A stretch of DNA of 56,858 bases, from assembly GCA_900317585.1 (NCBI GenBank), contig ONHG01000018.1:1-56858 (forward strand), read 5' to 3'. Source of the DNA: an uncultured Lachnospiraceae bacterium. Its GTDB lineage: Bacteria > Bacillota > Clostridia > Lachnospirales > Lachnospiraceae. Shown here in pieces: positions 35,817 to 46,391 of this stretch; the stretch's first letter is position 1, and each line of letters starts with the position of its first letter. A model generated the notes under the pieces. The model saw nothing but the letters and a program-made list of their open reading frames with translations. It had not been told where the DNA came from and searched no databases. The position numbers and the translations under genes are program-made.

Positions 35817-37421
35817 ATGCCTGTAAAATACGTGTTCGTCACCGGTGGAGTTGTTTCCGGTCTTGGAAAAGGAATTACCGCAGCGTCTCTTGGACGTCTT
35901 TTAAAAGCTCGTGGATACAAGGTGACAATGCAGAAGTTCGATCCATACATTAATATTGATCCGGGTACCATGAACCCTATTCAGCACGGAGAGGTGTTTG
36001 TAACAGACGATGGAGCTGAGACAGATCTTGATCTGGGACACTATGAGCGTTTTATTGATGAGAGCCTGACAAAGAACTCAAACGTCACCACAGGAAAGGT
36101 ATACTGGTCAGTATTACAGAAGGAACGTCGTGGTGACTACGGCGGAGGAACAGTACAGGTTATCCCTCATATCACCAATGAGATAAAGAGCAGATTCTAC
36201 AGGAATTTCACATCTGAGGATACCACAATCGCAATCATCGAGGTGGGTGGTACAGTCGGCGATATCGAGAGTCAGCCGTTCCTCGAGGCAATCAGACAGT
36301 TCCAGCATGAGGTGGGACACGACAATGCCATCCTGTGTCATGTGACACTGATTCCATACATCAAGGCGTCAGGAGAGCTCAAGACAAAGCCTACACAGGC
36401 CAGCGTAAAGGAGCTTCAGGGCATGGGAATCCAGCCGGATATCATTGTATGCCGTTCAGAGCATGAGCTTGATCAGAAGCTTAAGGACAAGATTGCGCTG
36501 TTTTGTAATGTACCTAATTCACACGTATTACAGAACCTTGATGTGGAGTATCTCTATGAGGCACCACTTGCCATGGAGCAGGAGAATCTTGCAAAGGTTG
36601 CATGCGAGTGCTTGAATCTTGACTGTCCTGAGCCGGATCTTGCAGACTGGAAGCAGATGGTTGAGGATCTCCATCATCCTGATAAAGAGGTCAAGATTGC
36701 ACTTGTGGGAAAATATACAGCACTTCACGATGCATACATTTCAGTTGTTGAGGCACTGAAGCATGGCGGTATTCCTGAGCATACTACAGTTGATATAAAG
36801 TGGGTTGACTCAGAGGAGCTTAATGATGACAATGCGGCAGAGGTATTCAAGGGCATTCAGGGAATTATCGTTCCGGGAGGCTTTGGAGACCGTGGTGTTG
36901 AGGGCATGATTGCAGCAGCTAAGTATGCCAGGGAAAACAATATCCCATATCTGGGACTCTGCCTTGGAATGCAGGTGGCAATCATCGAGTATGCGCGCCA
37001 CGTATGTATGTTCAATGATGCACACAGTATAGAGCTTGATCCAAACACTACTCATCCGGTTATCGCACTTATGCCTGACCAGAACGGAATAGAGGATATC
37101 GGAGGTACACTTAGACTTGGATCTTATCCATGTGTACTCGACAAGACATCAAAGGCATACCAGGTATATGGTACAGAGAATATAAGCGAGCGTCATCGTC
37201 ACCGTTATGAGGTCAACAATGACTACAGAACAGCTCTCACAGAGCATGGCATGAAGCTTTGCGGTACATCACCTGATGGCAGAATCGTGGAGATGATTGA
37301 GATTCCGGAGCATCAGTGGTTTATCGCCACACAGGCACATCCGGAGCTTAAGTCACGTCCGAACCGTCCACATCCGCTTTTCCATGGCTTCATAGAGGCG
37401 GCAAACAAGGTGAACAGATAA
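35817..37421 (+). CDS. pyrG: CTP synthase
   Basis: Aminates UTP to CTP with glutamine. 534 aa. N-terminal synthetase domain with the P-loop [15 protein letters not shown] and [16 protein letters not shown]-terminal class I glutaminase with the nucleophile in [13 protein letters not shown] and the His/Glu of the triad near HPEL ([11 protein letters not shown]). I chose the ATG at 35817 because AAGGAGG lies 8 nt upstream; an ATG 18 bp earlier overlaps that site. Monocistronic with its own terminator. Confidence 0.97.
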   Translation: MPVKYVFVTGGVVSGLGKGITAASLGRLLKARGYKVTMQKFDPYINIDPGTMNPIQHGEVFVTDDGAETDLDLGHYERFIDESLTKNSNVTTGKVYWSVLQKERRGDYGGGTVQVIPHITNEIKSRFYRNFTSEDTTIAIIEVGGTVGDIESQPFLEAIRQFQHEVGHDNAILCHVTLIPYIKASGELKTKPTQASVKELQGMGIQPDIIVCRSEHELDQKLKDKIALFCNVPNSHVLQNLDVEYLYEAPLAMEQENLAKVACECLNLDCPEPDLADWKQMVEDLHHPDKEVKIALVGKYTALHDAYISVVEALKHGGIPEHTTVDIKWVDSEELNDDNAAEVFKGIQGIIVPGGFGDRGVEGMIAAAKYARENNIPYLGLCLGMQVAIIEYARHVCMFNDAHSIELDPNTTHPVIALMPDQNGIEDIGGTLRLGSYPCVLDKTSKAYQVYGTENISERHRHRYEVNNDYRTALTEHGMKLCGTSPDGRIVEMIEIPEHQWFIATQAHPELKSRPNRPHPLFHGFIEAANKVNR

Positions 37422-37450
37422 TTTTTCGTTATATTTAATACAATATTTAG

Positions 37451-37480
37451 AAAGTGCGGTTGATTTTGACCGCACTTTTT
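37451..37480 (+). terminator. Terminator of pyrG
   Basis: AAAGTGCGGT-…-ACCGCACTTTTT with T tract. A separate perfect palindrome GTGAAGCTTCAC flanked by ATAAA/ACTTTAT follows at about 37491 and may be an operator for ftsH. Confidence 0.92.
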
Positions 37481-37668
37481 CTTATAATAAAGTGAAGCTT
37501 CACACTTTATATATGGTGAGGAGACGGTTTCATATACAATATATTCCTCAGAAAATAAGAAGTCTGTAATGATATTTTCGGGGATAGGGTTTCATGGGAA
37601 TGACTATAAAAATTACAGGTCAAAATTGCCTTGAAGCTTGTAATAAATAAGAAAAGAACGGAGAAAAT

Positions 37669-39789
37669 ATGGATAATCAGGGACCTAATAACTATAATTA
37701 CAACAATGGCCCGGGCAATAATGGGTCCGGTGGAAACGGAAATAACGGTGGTAACAGACCTGGTGGAAACGGTGGCAGAAACAACCGTGGCGGACAGGGT
37801 ATCATGGCATTTATCCTGCTGACACTCGTGGCATTGTTTGTGTATGCACTTATATCAAACAGCATATCGCATGCCAGCACACAGGAAAAGTCATACAGTG
37901 ATTTTATAAAACAGCTCGACAAGGGTAATGTCAAGAGCGTGGAGTTTGATTCCTACGAGATAGACTACAAGCTTGTGGATGACGGACACAAGGATTATGA
38001 CATCACATATTACACAGGCCGTGTGGCTGATGATGAGCTTGTGCCGACACTCAAAAAAGCAAAGACCTCAGAGGGCAAGTCTATTGAGATAAAGGCAGCG
38101 ATACCTGATAATACATCTACATGGATTTTTAATATATTAAGCTTTATAGTTCCGCTTATACTGCTGTGGATGCTTTTAGCATTTGTTTCAAAGAAGATGG
38201 GTGGCAGCATGGGGATGGGAGTCGGCAAATCGACTGCCAAGGTATATGTGGAGAAGTCCACAGGCGTCAACTTCAAGGATGTTGCGGGACAGGATGAAGC
38301 CAAGGAATCTCTCCAGGAGGTTGTTGATTTCCTTCACAATCCTAAGAGATATACAGATATCGGAGCCAAGCTTCCTAAGGGAGCGCTTCTTGTGGGACCT
38401 CCGGGAACAGGTAAGACACTCCTTGCCAAGGCAGTAGCAGGAGAGGCAGGAGTACCGTTTTTCTCACTTGCAGGTTCAGACTTTGTGGAGATGTTTGTCG
38501 GAGTCGGAGCTTCGAGAGTGCGTGATTTGTTCAAGGAAGCACAAAAGATGGCACCATGTATTATCTTTATCGATGAGATTGATGCAATAGGAAAGAGCCG
38601 TGACAGCAGATACGGCGGTGGCAATGACGAGCGTGAGCAGACACTAAACCAGCTCCTTGCAGAGATGGATGGCTTTGATACATCAAAGGGATTACTTATA
38701 TTAGCAGCAACTAACCGCCCTGAGGTGCTTGATAAGGCGCTTCTTCGTCCGGGACGTTTTGACAGAAGAATCATAGTTGACAAGCCTGACTTAAAGGGAC
38801 GTCTGGAGACCTTAAAGGTACACTCAAAGGATGTCAAGATGGATGAGTCGGTAGACCTCGATGCATTGGCACTTGCAACAGCAGGACTTGTGGGCTCAGA
38901 TCTTGCCAATATGATTAATGAGGCTGCCATCAACGCAGTCAAAAACGGCAGACAGCTTGTAAACCAGGCTGACCTCTTTGAGGCTTTCGAGCTTGTAGCA
39001 GTCGGCGGCAAGGAAAAGAAGGACCGTGTCATGAGCGATAAAGAGAGAAAAATTGTCTCATACCATGAGGTTGGACACGCACTTGTATCAGCCCTGCAGA
39101 AAAACACAGAGCCTGTACAGAAAATCACAATTGTACCACGTACCATGGGAGCACTCGGATATACACTCCAGACACCTGAGGAGGAGAAATACCTTGAGAC
39201 AAAGGATGAACTTCTCGCCAAAATCACAACATATATGGCAGGTCGTGCCGCAGAGGTGCTGGTATTTAACTCAGTCACAAGCGGAGCCGCAAATGATATA
39301 GAAAATGCCACAAAGATAGCCCGTGCCATGGTAACTATGTACGGAATGTCAGATAAATTCGGCATGATGTGCCTTGCAACAGTACAAAACCAGTATTTAG
39401 AGGGAGGAGCAGGATTAATCTGCGGAGAGAATACAGCATCGCAGATAGATGATGAGGTACTCTCAATCATCAACAGCAGCTACGCAGAGGCCATGAAACT
39501 CCTCGATGAAAACAGAGAAATCCTCGACAGTATATCAGATTATCTCTACGAGAAGGAAACAATCACAGGTAAGGAATTCATGAAGATGTTCCGCGATATG
39601 AAGGGACTCCCTGACCCGGACGAGGAAAAAGATGGTGAAAATAACGAAGAGCAGGAAGCCGCACAGAATGATGCACAGAAAGATACGACATCAGCAACCG
39701 ATCCACTCCTCCGTAACGCCACAGACAAGCCTGCAGATACAAATGAATCTTCCGAATATACAGCGCCGGATGATACATCAAATAACTAG
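37669..39789 (+). CDS. ftsH: ATP-dependent zinc metalloprotease FtsH
   Basis: Membrane-bound AAA+ protease for quality control. 706 aa: two membrane helices (about 45-66 and 152-173) around an external domain, Walker A GPPGTGKT at 243-250, Walker B IIFIDEIDAIG, second region of homology TNRPEVLDKALLRPGRFDRR, zinc motif HEVGH at 466-470. Unusual: about 44 cytoplasmic N-terminal residues almost entirely Asn, Gly and Tyr (NNYNYNNGPGNNGSGG…), and an acidic low-complexity C-terminal tail of about 55 residues. ATG with CGGAGAA upstream. Confidence 0.96.
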   Translation: MDNQGPNNYNYNNGPGNNGSGGNGNNGGNRPGGNGGRNNRGGQGIMAFILLTLVALFVYALISNSISHASTQEKSYSDFIKQLDKGNVKSVEFDSYEIDYKLVDDGHKDYDITYYTGRVADDELVPTLKKAKTSEGKSIEIKAAIPDNTSTWIFNILSFIVPLILLWMLLAFVSKKMGGSMGMGVGKSTAKVYVEKSTGVNFKDVAGQDEAKESLQEVVDFLHNPKRYTDIGAKLPKGALLVGPPGTGKTLLAKAVAGEAGVPFFSLAGSDFVEMFVGVGASRVRDLFKEAQKMAPCIIFIDEIDAIGKSRDSRYGGGNDEREQTLNQLLAEMDGFDTSKGLLILAATNRPEVLDKALLRPGRFDRRIIVDKPDLKGRLETLKVHSKDVKMDESVDLDALALATAGLVGSDLANMINEAAINAVKNGRQLVNQADLFEAFELVAVGGKEKKDRVMSDKERKIVSYHEVGHALVSALQKNTEPVQKITIVPRTMGALGYTLQTPEEEKYLETKDELLAKITTYMAGRAAEVLVFNSVTSGAANDIENATKIARAMVTMYGMSDKFGMMCLATVQNQYLEGGAGLICGENTASQIDDEVLSIINSSYAEAMKLLDENREILDSISDYLYEKETITGKEFMKMFRDMKGLPDPDEEKDGENNEEQEAAQNDAQKDTTSATDPLLRNATDKPADTNESSEYTAPDDTSNN

Positions 39790-40248
39790 TACCTTAATCA
39801 GCGTTAAAGATATTTAATCTCTGAACGCTGTACCAGTAACTCTAAATAATGACATAGCAAGTCTCGCATAAACAGGTAAGCAAGCGAGTTTTGAAAAAAC
39901 AAGCTACCAGCAACCAAGCAATTTTCGCGCAGCGAAAGAGCGTATAAAAAATTCGTACAAATAAAAGCGCAGTAGAAAAGAGTTTCGCACATATAAACTG
40001 AAAAAGCCGGAGGGCGCATAGTGTGTTCAGAAGGAAAATATGAACTGCCGCGGGCTTCCAGACAAGAGAATGGACGAAGAAGCCTTGCAAACAAAGAAAA
40101 CCAAACGGAGAGAAACCCCGCGGCTGACTTCATATTTTCCTGAGGAATACACTGTGTGCCATGCCGGCAACCACACAACCTGAAGGTGCGAAACTCCACC
40201 ACGCACCACGAAAAGTGCGAAACTCCACAACAACCCAAAAGAGCGAAT
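39790..40248. other. 459-bp structured intergenic region upstream of uvrC
   Basis: No convincing gene. It contains a CAGCGTT/AACGCTG hairpin with an inner AGAT/ATCT (39799-39830), a large inverted repeat with arms at 40032-40053 and 40118-40141 (AGGAAAATATGAA / TTCATATTTTCCT plus CCGCGG in both), an inner GGCTTC/GAAGCC stem between them, and a directly repeated GTGCGAAACTCCAC just before uvrC. The + strand is strongly A-rich. It may encode a structured RNA or a long uvrC leader. Confidence 0.5.
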
Positions 40249-42123
40249 ATGGAAAAAACATTTGATATCAAAGAAGAATTAAAAAAACTCCCGGATGCCC
40301 CGGGAGTTTATATTATGCATGACAAGGATGATGTAATCATATATATCGGCAAAGCCAAAAGCCTGACGAAGAGAGTACATCAGTACTTTCAGGCGAGCCA
40401 CAATGAGGGCATCAAGAAAAAACAGATGGTAGAGCATATAGATCATTTTGAGTATATAGTCACCGACTCTGAGCTTGAGGCCCTTGTTTTGGAGTGCAAC
40501 CTGATAAAGGAGCATACGCCAAAGTACAATACTATGCTTCGTGATGACAAGACATATCCGTACATCAAGGTGACATTGGGAGAGGACTATCCGAGGGTGA
40601 TGTTTTCGCGTCAGATGAAAAAGGACAAATCCCGTTACTTTGGTCCGTATACGAGTGCCTCTGCGGTGAAAAGCTCGATAGATCTGATAAACAAAATCTA
40701 TAAGCTTCGCACCTGCAACCGCAGGCTGCCGCGTGATATAGGAGCAGACCGGCCGTGCCTCAACTATCATATACACCAGTGCAGTGCACCATGCCAGGGG
40801 TATGTGACGAAGGAAGAGTATGCCATATCTGTAAAGGGCGCGATAGATTTCTTAAACGGCGACTATGAGCAGACAATAAAGGCTCTTAGCGATAAAATGC
40901 TAAAGGCCTCAGAGAGCATGGAGTTTGAGAAGGCGGCTGAATACAGGGATCTGATAAACAGTGTGAAACAGGTAGCACAGAAGCAGAAGATAACAAATGC
41001 CGACGGCGAGGATAAGGATATTATAGCACTGGCAAATGACGATACTGATGCAGTGGTGCAGGTATTTTTCATAAGAAACGGAAAGCTGATAGGCAGAGAC
41101 CATTTCCATGTGAGGGTCGGAAGCGAGGAGGCGGCGGATGATGTGCTGAACAACTTCGTGAAGCAGTTTTATTCCGGAACGCCGTTTATACCGCGAGAGG
41201 TCATGCTGCAGAGCGAGATAGAGGATATGGACGTTTTGGAGCAGTGGCTTAGCGAAAAGCGAGGCAGGCGGGTGAATATAAAAGTGCCGCAGAAGGGCAT
41301 GAAGGAAAAGCTTGTTGAGCTTGCCTACAAGAACGCACTCTTAGTGCTCAGCCAGGATAAGGAGCGGATAAAGAGAGAAGAGGGGCGCACAATAGGAGCT
41401 GTAAAGGAAATCGAGGGACTTTTGGGCTTACACGGCTTAAACCGTATGGAGGCCTATGATATTTCCAATATCAACGGCTTTGAGACCGTCGGCTCCATGA
41501 TAGTGTATGAGAAGGGCAAGCCTAAAAAGAGCGATTACAGAAAGTTTAAGCTTCGCACAGTTACGGGACCTGATGATTATGCGTCAATGCACGAGGTGCT
41601 CACACGCCGCTTTACACATGGCATGGAAGAACAGAAGCAGCTTGAAAAAGATGGCTCTCCACAGGAAATAGGCAGCTTCAACCGTTTTCCGGATATTATA
41701 ATGATGGATGGTGGAAGAGGTCAGGTAAATATATGCCTTCAGGTGCTTTCCGAGCTGGGACTCGACATACCTGTGTGTGGCATGGTGAAGGATGATTTCC
41801 ACCGCACAAGAGGTCTTTATTACAACAATGTGGAGATACCTATCGACCGCCACGGCGAAGGCTTCAAGCTCATCACGAGAATACAGGATGAGGCACACCG
41901 CTTTGCAATAGAGTTTCATAGGTCACTGCGCTCAAAAAGTCAGGTACATTCGGTGCTTGATGATATTGAAGGCATAGGGCCGGCGCGCAGAAAGGCGCTC
42001 ATGCGCCGCTACCAGTCGCTGGAGAAGATAAAGGAAGCAGATGTCGAAGACCTTATGCAGACAGAGACCATGAACGAGAAAGCAGCACAGGCAGTGTATG
42101 CATTTTTCCACTCTGCCACGTAG
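40249..42123 (+). CDS. uvrC: Excinuclease ABC subunit C
   Basis: Dual-incision nuclease of nucleotide excision repair. 624 aa: GIY-YIG domain at the N-terminus ([20 protein letters not shown]), UvrB-binding UVR motif near residue 210 ([18 protein letters not shown]), RNase H-like catalytic domain ([20 protein letters not shown]), C-terminal helix-hairpin-helix ([16 protein letters not shown]). ATG at 40249 has only a weak ribosome site (AGAGCG), unlike most genes here. Upstream lies the structured region 39790-40248. Confidence 0.95.
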   Translation: MEKTFDIKEELKKLPDAPGVYIMHDKDDVIIYIGKAKSLTKRVHQYFQASHNEGIKKKQMVEHIDHFEYIVTDSELEALVLECNLIKEHTPKYNTMLRDDKTYPYIKVTLGEDYPRVMFSRQMKKDKSRYFGPYTSASAVKSSIDLINKIYKLRTCNRRLPRDIGADRPCLNYHIHQCSAPCQGYVTKEEYAISVKGAIDFLNGDYEQTIKALSDKMLKASESMEFEKAAEYRDLINSVKQVAQKQKITNADGEDKDIIALANDDTDAVVQVFFIRNGKLIGRDHFHVRVGSEEAADDVLNNFVKQFYSGTPFIPREVMLQSEIEDMDVLEQWLSEKRGRRVNIKVPQKGMKEKLVELAYKNALLVLSQDKERIKREEGRTIGAVKEIEGLLGLHGLNRMEAYDISNINGFETVGSMIVYEKGKPKKSDYRKFKLRTVTGPDDYASMHEVLTRRFTHGMEEQKQLEKDGSPQEIGSFNRFPDIIMMDGGRGQVNICLQVLSELGLDIPVCGMVKDDFHRTRGLYYNNVEIPIDRHGEGFKLITRIQDEAHRFAIEFHRSLRSKSQVHSVLDDIEGIGPARRKALMRRYQSLEKIKEADVEDLMQTETMNEKAAQAVYAFFHSAT

Positions 42124-42181
42124 ATTTTGAAGCCAATCTGTGATATACTAAAAAACAAATATACATCAAGGGGGACCGCGA

Positions 42182-43123
42182 ATGGATGCATTACACTCAG
42201 TATCAGTTGCAAAGGTAGCAGAATTGCTCGATCTCAACAATCTCACAAAAGAGATGAACCTAAAGGAGAGGGCGATAGAGTGCTCGGACGTCAACAGACC
42301 GGCGCTTCAGCTCTCAGGATATTTTGATCATTTTGAGGAGAGACGAATACAGATTATCGGAAATGTAGAGTATACTTATATAGAGAAGATGAGCAACAGC
42401 GAGAAAAGAGAGCGCTACAGCCGCTTTATGGAGTTTGATATACCATGTATCATCTTCTGCAGAGATTTACAGCCGGATGAGATATTTATGGAAGAGGCCA
42501 GAGAGCACAGCATACCGGTGCTGTCAACAGGCCGTTCCACATCAAGCTTCATGGCGGAGCTCATCTATTGCCTTGGTGAGCAGCTCGCACCATGCATCAC
42601 AGTACACGGCGTGCTGGTAGATGTATACGGCGAGGGAGTAATGATCACAGGAGAGAGCGGTATCGGAAAGAGTGAGGCCGCACTCGAGCTCATCAGACGA
42701 GGCCATCGTCTCGTGACGGATGATGTGGTGGAAATCAGAAAGATCAACGAGCATACGCTCATGGGCACATCACCTGAGATAACAAGACACTTTATAGAGC
42801 TTCGAGGCATCGGAATCATCGATGTCAAGACACTTTACGGAGTAGAGTGTGTAAAGGAAAAACAGCAGATAGACCTCGTAATCAAGCTCGAGGACTGGAA
42901 GAAGGAGGCAGAGTACGACAGACTCGGCCTCGAGGAAGAATATGCCGAGTATCTCGGCAACAAGGTAGTGTGTCATTCACTGCCAATCAGACCGGGACGT
43001 AATCTGGCGGTCATCGTAGAGACAGCAGCAGTCAATCACAGACAAAAGAAGATGGGCTACAATGCAGCTCAGGAGCTGTATCGCCGCGTCCAGGCAAATC
43101 TTACAAAAAATTCGGAGGAATAA
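42182..43123 (+). CDS. hprK: HPr kinase/phosphorylase
   Basis: Phosphorylates HPr on S46 and reverses it, controlling carbon catabolite repression. 313 aa. Walker A GESGIGKS at 157-164, the conserved H142, TDDVVEI after it, and the C-terminal family signature RPGRNLAVIVETAA plus NHRQKKMGYNAA. A potential substrate with S46 intact but altered active loop is encoded at 27480. ATG with AAGGGGG upstream. Leads a cluster with the M18 peptidase, murB, rapZ, whiA and a lipid kinase. Confidence 0.95.
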   Translation: MDALHSVSVAKVAELLDLNNLTKEMNLKERAIECSDVNRPALQLSGYFDHFEERRIQIIGNVEYTYIEKMSNSEKRERYSRFMEFDIPCIIFCRDLQPDEIFMEEAREHSIPVLSTGRSTSSFMAELIYCLGEQLAPCITVHGVLVDVYGEGVMITGESGIGKSEAALELIRRGHRLVTDDVVEIRKINEHTLMGTSPEITRHFIELRGIGIIDVKTLYGVECVKEKQQIDLVIKLEDWKKEAEYDRLGLEEEYAEYLGNKVVCHSLPIRPGRNLAVIVETAAVNHRQKKMGYNAAQELYRRVQANLTKNSEE

Positions 43124-43129
43124 TAAATC

Positions 43130-44539
43130 ATGGCAATAGAAAAGAAAAACGCCTGGGAGAAATATCCCCAGGGACCTGAAAGAGAAAAATTATTTGCATT
43201 TGCTGAGGATTACAGAAGGTTCATATCCGGCTGCAAGACAGAGCGCGAGTGCACGGCAGCAGTTTATGCTGACGCCACAGGACACGGCTTTGTGGACCTT
43301 GATGAGCTCATCGAGACAGGAAAGAGCGTAAAGGCAGGAGATAAAATCATAGCAAACAATATGGGAAAGGGACTGGCACTGTTTATCGTGGGCAGTAAGC
43401 CTCTTGAGAAGGGTATGAATATTCTTGGAGCCCATATTGATTCACCTAGAATGGACTTAAAGCAGGTGCCTTTATACGAGGACACAGACATGGCACTTTT
43501 CGATACACATTACTATGGCGGCATCAAGAAATATCAGTGGGTTACACTGCCGCTTGCACTTCACGGAGTCATCTGCAAAAAGGATGGCAGCACAGTGACA
43601 GTCAATATCGGAGACAAGCCAAATGATCCGGTAGTGGGCGTGAGCGATCTGCTTATTCACCTGTCAGGCGAGCAGATGGGCAAGAAGGCCTCAGAGGTCA
43701 TAAAGGGCGAGAGCCTTGATGTGCTGATCGGAAGCATACCGGGACCTAAAAAGGACGAGGACGACAAGGATATCAAGGAGAGAGTAAAGGCCAATATCCT
43801 CACAATACTTTCACAGGAGTACGGTGTGGACGAGGATGATTTCCTCTCAGCAGAGATAGAGGTGGTACCTGCCGGAGAGGCAAGAGACTACGGACTTGAC
43901 AGAAGCATGATCATGGGCTACGGCCATGATGACAGAGTGTGCGCATATCCTTCATACAGAGCTATGCTTGAGATAGAGGGTGCACCGGAATATACAAGTG
44001 TATGCCTGCTCGTGGACAAAGAGGAAATCGGCTCAGTAGGAGCCAGCGGCATGCAGTCACGCTTCTTCGAAAACTGTGTGGCAGAGGTGATGAACCTGGC
44101 AGGAGACTACAGTGAGCTTGCAGTCAGACGTGCGCTTAAAAACTCAAAGGTACTCTCATCAGATGTATCAGCAGCCTTTGACCCGAACTATCCATCGGTT
44201 ATGGAAAAGAAGAACTCAGCATATTTTGGAAAGGGTCTTGTATTCAACAAATATACAGGAGCCAGAGGTAAATCAGGCTCAAACGATGCCAACGCAGAGT
44301 ATGTTGCAAGGCTTAGAAATATCATGGACACAGCAGATGTTTCCTTCCAGACAGCAGAGCTTGGAAAGGTAGACGAGGGAGGCGGCGGAACAATCGCATA
44401 TATCCTCGCAAACTATGACATGAATGTTATCGACAGCGGTGTGCCGGTGCTCAACATGCATGCGCCATGGGAAATCATCAGCAAGGTCGATTTATATGAG
44501 GCATTCAGAGGCTACATTGCATTTTTGAAGGAAGCATAG
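43130..44539 (+). CDS. M18 family aminopeptidase
   Basis: Zinc aminopeptidase I family, cytoplasmic, removes N-terminal residues (often acidic). 469 aa. Metal ligands and active site are visible: GAHIDSPRMDLK, the YYGGIKKYQW segment after it, DKEEIGSVGASGMQS and the C-terminal NMHAPWEIISK. Only 6 bp after hprK, with CGGAGG as ribosome site. Followed 16 bp later by murB. Closest to the bacterial ApeA-like type. Confidence 0.9.
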   Translation: MAIEKKNAWEKYPQGPEREKLFAFAEDYRRFISGCKTERECTAAVYADATGHGFVDLDELIETGKSVKAGDKIIANNMGKGLALFIVGSKPLEKGMNILGAHIDSPRMDLKQVPLYEDTDMALFDTHYYGGIKKYQWVTLPLALHGVICKKDGSTVTVNIGDKPNDPVVGVSDLLIHLSGEQMGKKASEVIKGESLDVLIGSIPGPKKDEDDKDIKERVKANILTILSQEYGVDEDDFLSAEIEVVPAGEARDYGLDRSMIMGYGHDDRVCAYPSYRAMLEIEGAPEYTSVCLLVDKEEIGSVGASGMQSRFFENCVAEVMNLAGDYSELAVRRALKNSKVLSSDVSAAFDPNYPSVMEKKNSAYFGKGLVFNKYTGARGKSGSNDANAEYVARLRNIMDTADVSFQTAELGKVDEGGGGTIAYILANYDMNVIDSGVPVLNMHAPWEIISKVDLYEAFRGYIAFLKEA

Positions 44540-44555
44540 GCTAAAGGAATATAAG

Positions 44556-45515
44556 ATGAATCAGACATTTGTAAAAAGTGTAACAGAACAATTGCCACAG
44601 CTTAGCCTCATGCAGGATGAGCCGATGAAAAAGCACACGACCTTCCGCATAGGAGGGCCGGCAGATTACTACGCAGAGCCTGATGTGAGTCAGATTTCAA
44701 AGCTTATAGAGATGGCTAAGGCATGCGATATGCCGGTTGCAGTGATAGGAAACGGAAGCAATCTGCTGGTAGGAGATAAGGGCATAAGAGGTCTTGTAAT
44801 AGGTATCGGAAAAGGCCTGTCTGCAATCGAGGTGACAGAAGCTGTGGCGCAGCAAAGCACAGCGCAGGACCTCACAGCACAAGACAACGGTCATATCATC
44901 ACAGCGGGCGCCGGGGCTATCCTTGCAGCAGTGGCGGCAAAGGCAGCGGAGGCATCGCTTTCAGGTCTTGAGTTTGCATCGGGCATCCCGGGAAGTGTTG
45001 GCGGTGCGGTAGTCATGAACGCAGGAGCCTACGGCGGAGAGATAAAGGATGTCCTAATCGATGCCACAGTGCTCACAGCAGAGGGAGAGCTAAAGACTGT
45101 CACAAGGGATGAGCTTGACTTATCCTACAGGCACAGTATAGTCCCGGAAAAGGGCTATATAGTGCTGTCAGCCAGATTCAGGCTCACACCAAAGCCTAAG
45201 GATGAGATAAAGTCATATATGGCAGAGCTTCGCACAAAGAGAGTGGAGAAGCAGCCGCTTGAGTACCCAAGTGCAGGCAGCACCTTTAAGAGACCGGAGG
45301 GCTATTTTGCAGGGAAGCTTATCATGGATGCAGGCCTTCGAGGCTACAGCGTGGGAGATGCGCAGGTGTCGGAGAAGCACTGCGGCTTTGTAGTCAATAA
45401 GGGCGAAGCCACTGCAGCGGATGTCCTGACACTCATAAAGGATGTGCAGGAAACAGTTTTAAAGCAGTTTGGAGTAAAGCTCGAACCGGAAGTTAAGATG
45501 ATTGGAGAATTCTAG
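44556..45515 (+). CDS. murB: UDP-N-acetylenolpyruvoylglucosamine reductase
   Basis: Second committed step of peptidoglycan synthesis, NADPH- and FAD-dependent. 319 aa. FAD sites: AVIGNGSNLLVGDKGIRG and FASGIPGSVGGAVVMNAGAYGGE; catalytic Ser in YPSAGSTFKRP. Odd: a low-complexity insertion near residue 95-110 (AVAQQSTAQDLTAQDNG) with a repeated TAQD, which looks like a local duplication in a surface loop. The stop overlaps the rapZ GTG start by one base. Confidence 0.95.
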   Translation: MNQTFVKSVTEQLPQLSLMQDEPMKKHTTFRIGGPADYYAEPDVSQISKLIEMAKACDMPVAVIGNGSNLLVGDKGIRGLVIGIGKGLSAIEVTEAVAQQSTAQDLTAQDNGHIITAGAGAILAAVAAKAAEASLSGLEFASGIPGSVGGAVVMNAGAYGGEIKDVLIDATVLTAEGELKTVTRDELDLSYRHSIVPEKGYIVLSARFRLTPKPKDEIKSYMAELRTKRVEKQPLEYPSAGSTFKRPEGYFAGKLIMDAGLRGYSVGDAQVSEKHCGFVVNKGEATAADVLTLIKDVQETVLKQFGVKLEPEVKMIGEF

Positions 45516-46390
45516 TGAAATTTGTAATAGTGACGGGCATGTCAGGTGCCGGAAAAAGCACAGCAATGAAAATGATGGAGGATATGGGATATTTCTGTAT
45601 AGACAATCTGCCTATACAGCTATTAGATAAGCTCATAGACTTTTCAAACACCTTCCACAGTGATGTGTCCAAGGTGGCAGTCGGCATAGATGTGCGAAAC
45701 GGCTCAGGAATTGATGAGATTCCACAGACGCTCGAGCAGCTCAGGCAGAAAAATTTTCCGTATGAGATACTTTTCCTCGATGCTGAGGATGAGGTGCTCG
45801 TCAAGAGATACAAGGAGACGAGGCGTAATCACCCTCTCGCAGGCAGTGAGCGCATCAATAAGGGCATCGTGCTTGAGAGGGAAAAGTTGCAGTATTTAAA
45901 GGACAATGCTGACTATATCATAGACACAAGCCAGCTTCTCACAAGGGAACTCAAAATTGAGCTTGAAAAGATATTTGTGCAGAATGAGGATTACAAGAAT
46001 CTCTTTATCACGATACTTTCCTTCGGCTTCAAGTATGGCATACCGTCAGACTCTGATATAGTCATGGATGTGAGGTTTCTGCCAAATCCCTACTATGTGG
46101 ACGGCCTACGCGCGAAAACCGGCAATGATAAGGAGATACAGGACTATGTCATGCAGTTTCCGGAGGCAAATGAGTTTATCGACAAGCTTGATGATATGAT
46201 AAAGTTTCTCATTCCAAACTATATCTCTGAGGGCAAGAACCAGCTTGTTATATCTATAGGCTGCACTGGAGGCAAGCATCGCTCGGTAACGCTTGCGAAC
46301 GAGCTGTACAAGAGGCTTAGCGGCTGCAATGACTATGGACTTAAGATAGAGCATCGCGACATAGGAAAGGATGCATTGAGAGGTAAATAA
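45515..46390 (+). CDS. rapZ: RNase adapter/P-loop nucleotide-binding protein RapZ (YvcJ)
   Basis: 291 aa. P-loop GMSGAGKST at residues 8-16, then the RapZ C-terminal domain (IGCTGGKHRSVTLANEL) that binds small RNAs in E. coli; in Firmicutes YvcJ is a GTPase linked to competence. GTG start at 45515 overlaps the murB stop as TAGTG with GGAGA upstream. Followed by whiA after one base. In Bacillus an intervening yvcK is usual; here it is absent. Confidence 0.94.
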   Translation: MKFVIVTGMSGAGKSTAMKMMEDMGYFCIDNLPIQLLDKLIDFSNTFHSDVSKVAVGIDVRNGSGIDEIPQTLEQLRQKNFPYEILFLDAEDEVLVKRYKETRRNHPLAGSERINKGIVLEREKLQYLKDNADYIIDTSQLLTRELKIELEKIFVQNEDYKNLFITILSFGFKYGIPSDSDIVMDVRFLPNPYYVDGLRAKTGNDKEIQDYVMQFPEANEFIDKLDDMIKFLIPNYISEGKNQLVISIGCTGGKHRSVTLANELYKRLSGCNDYGLKIEHRDIGKDALRGK

Positions 46391-46391
46391 C

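Noticed and set aside
38334-39473. 379-codon open frame opposite ftsH
   Set aside because: Ser-rich antisense frame of a highly conserved coding region; no ribosome site or recognisable domain.
39804-40271. 155-codon open frame on the minus strand across the ftsH-uvrC gap
   Set aside because: Cys/Phe-rich translation typical of the reverse of A-rich DNA, no ribosome site, and it overlaps the uvrC start and the large inverted repeat.
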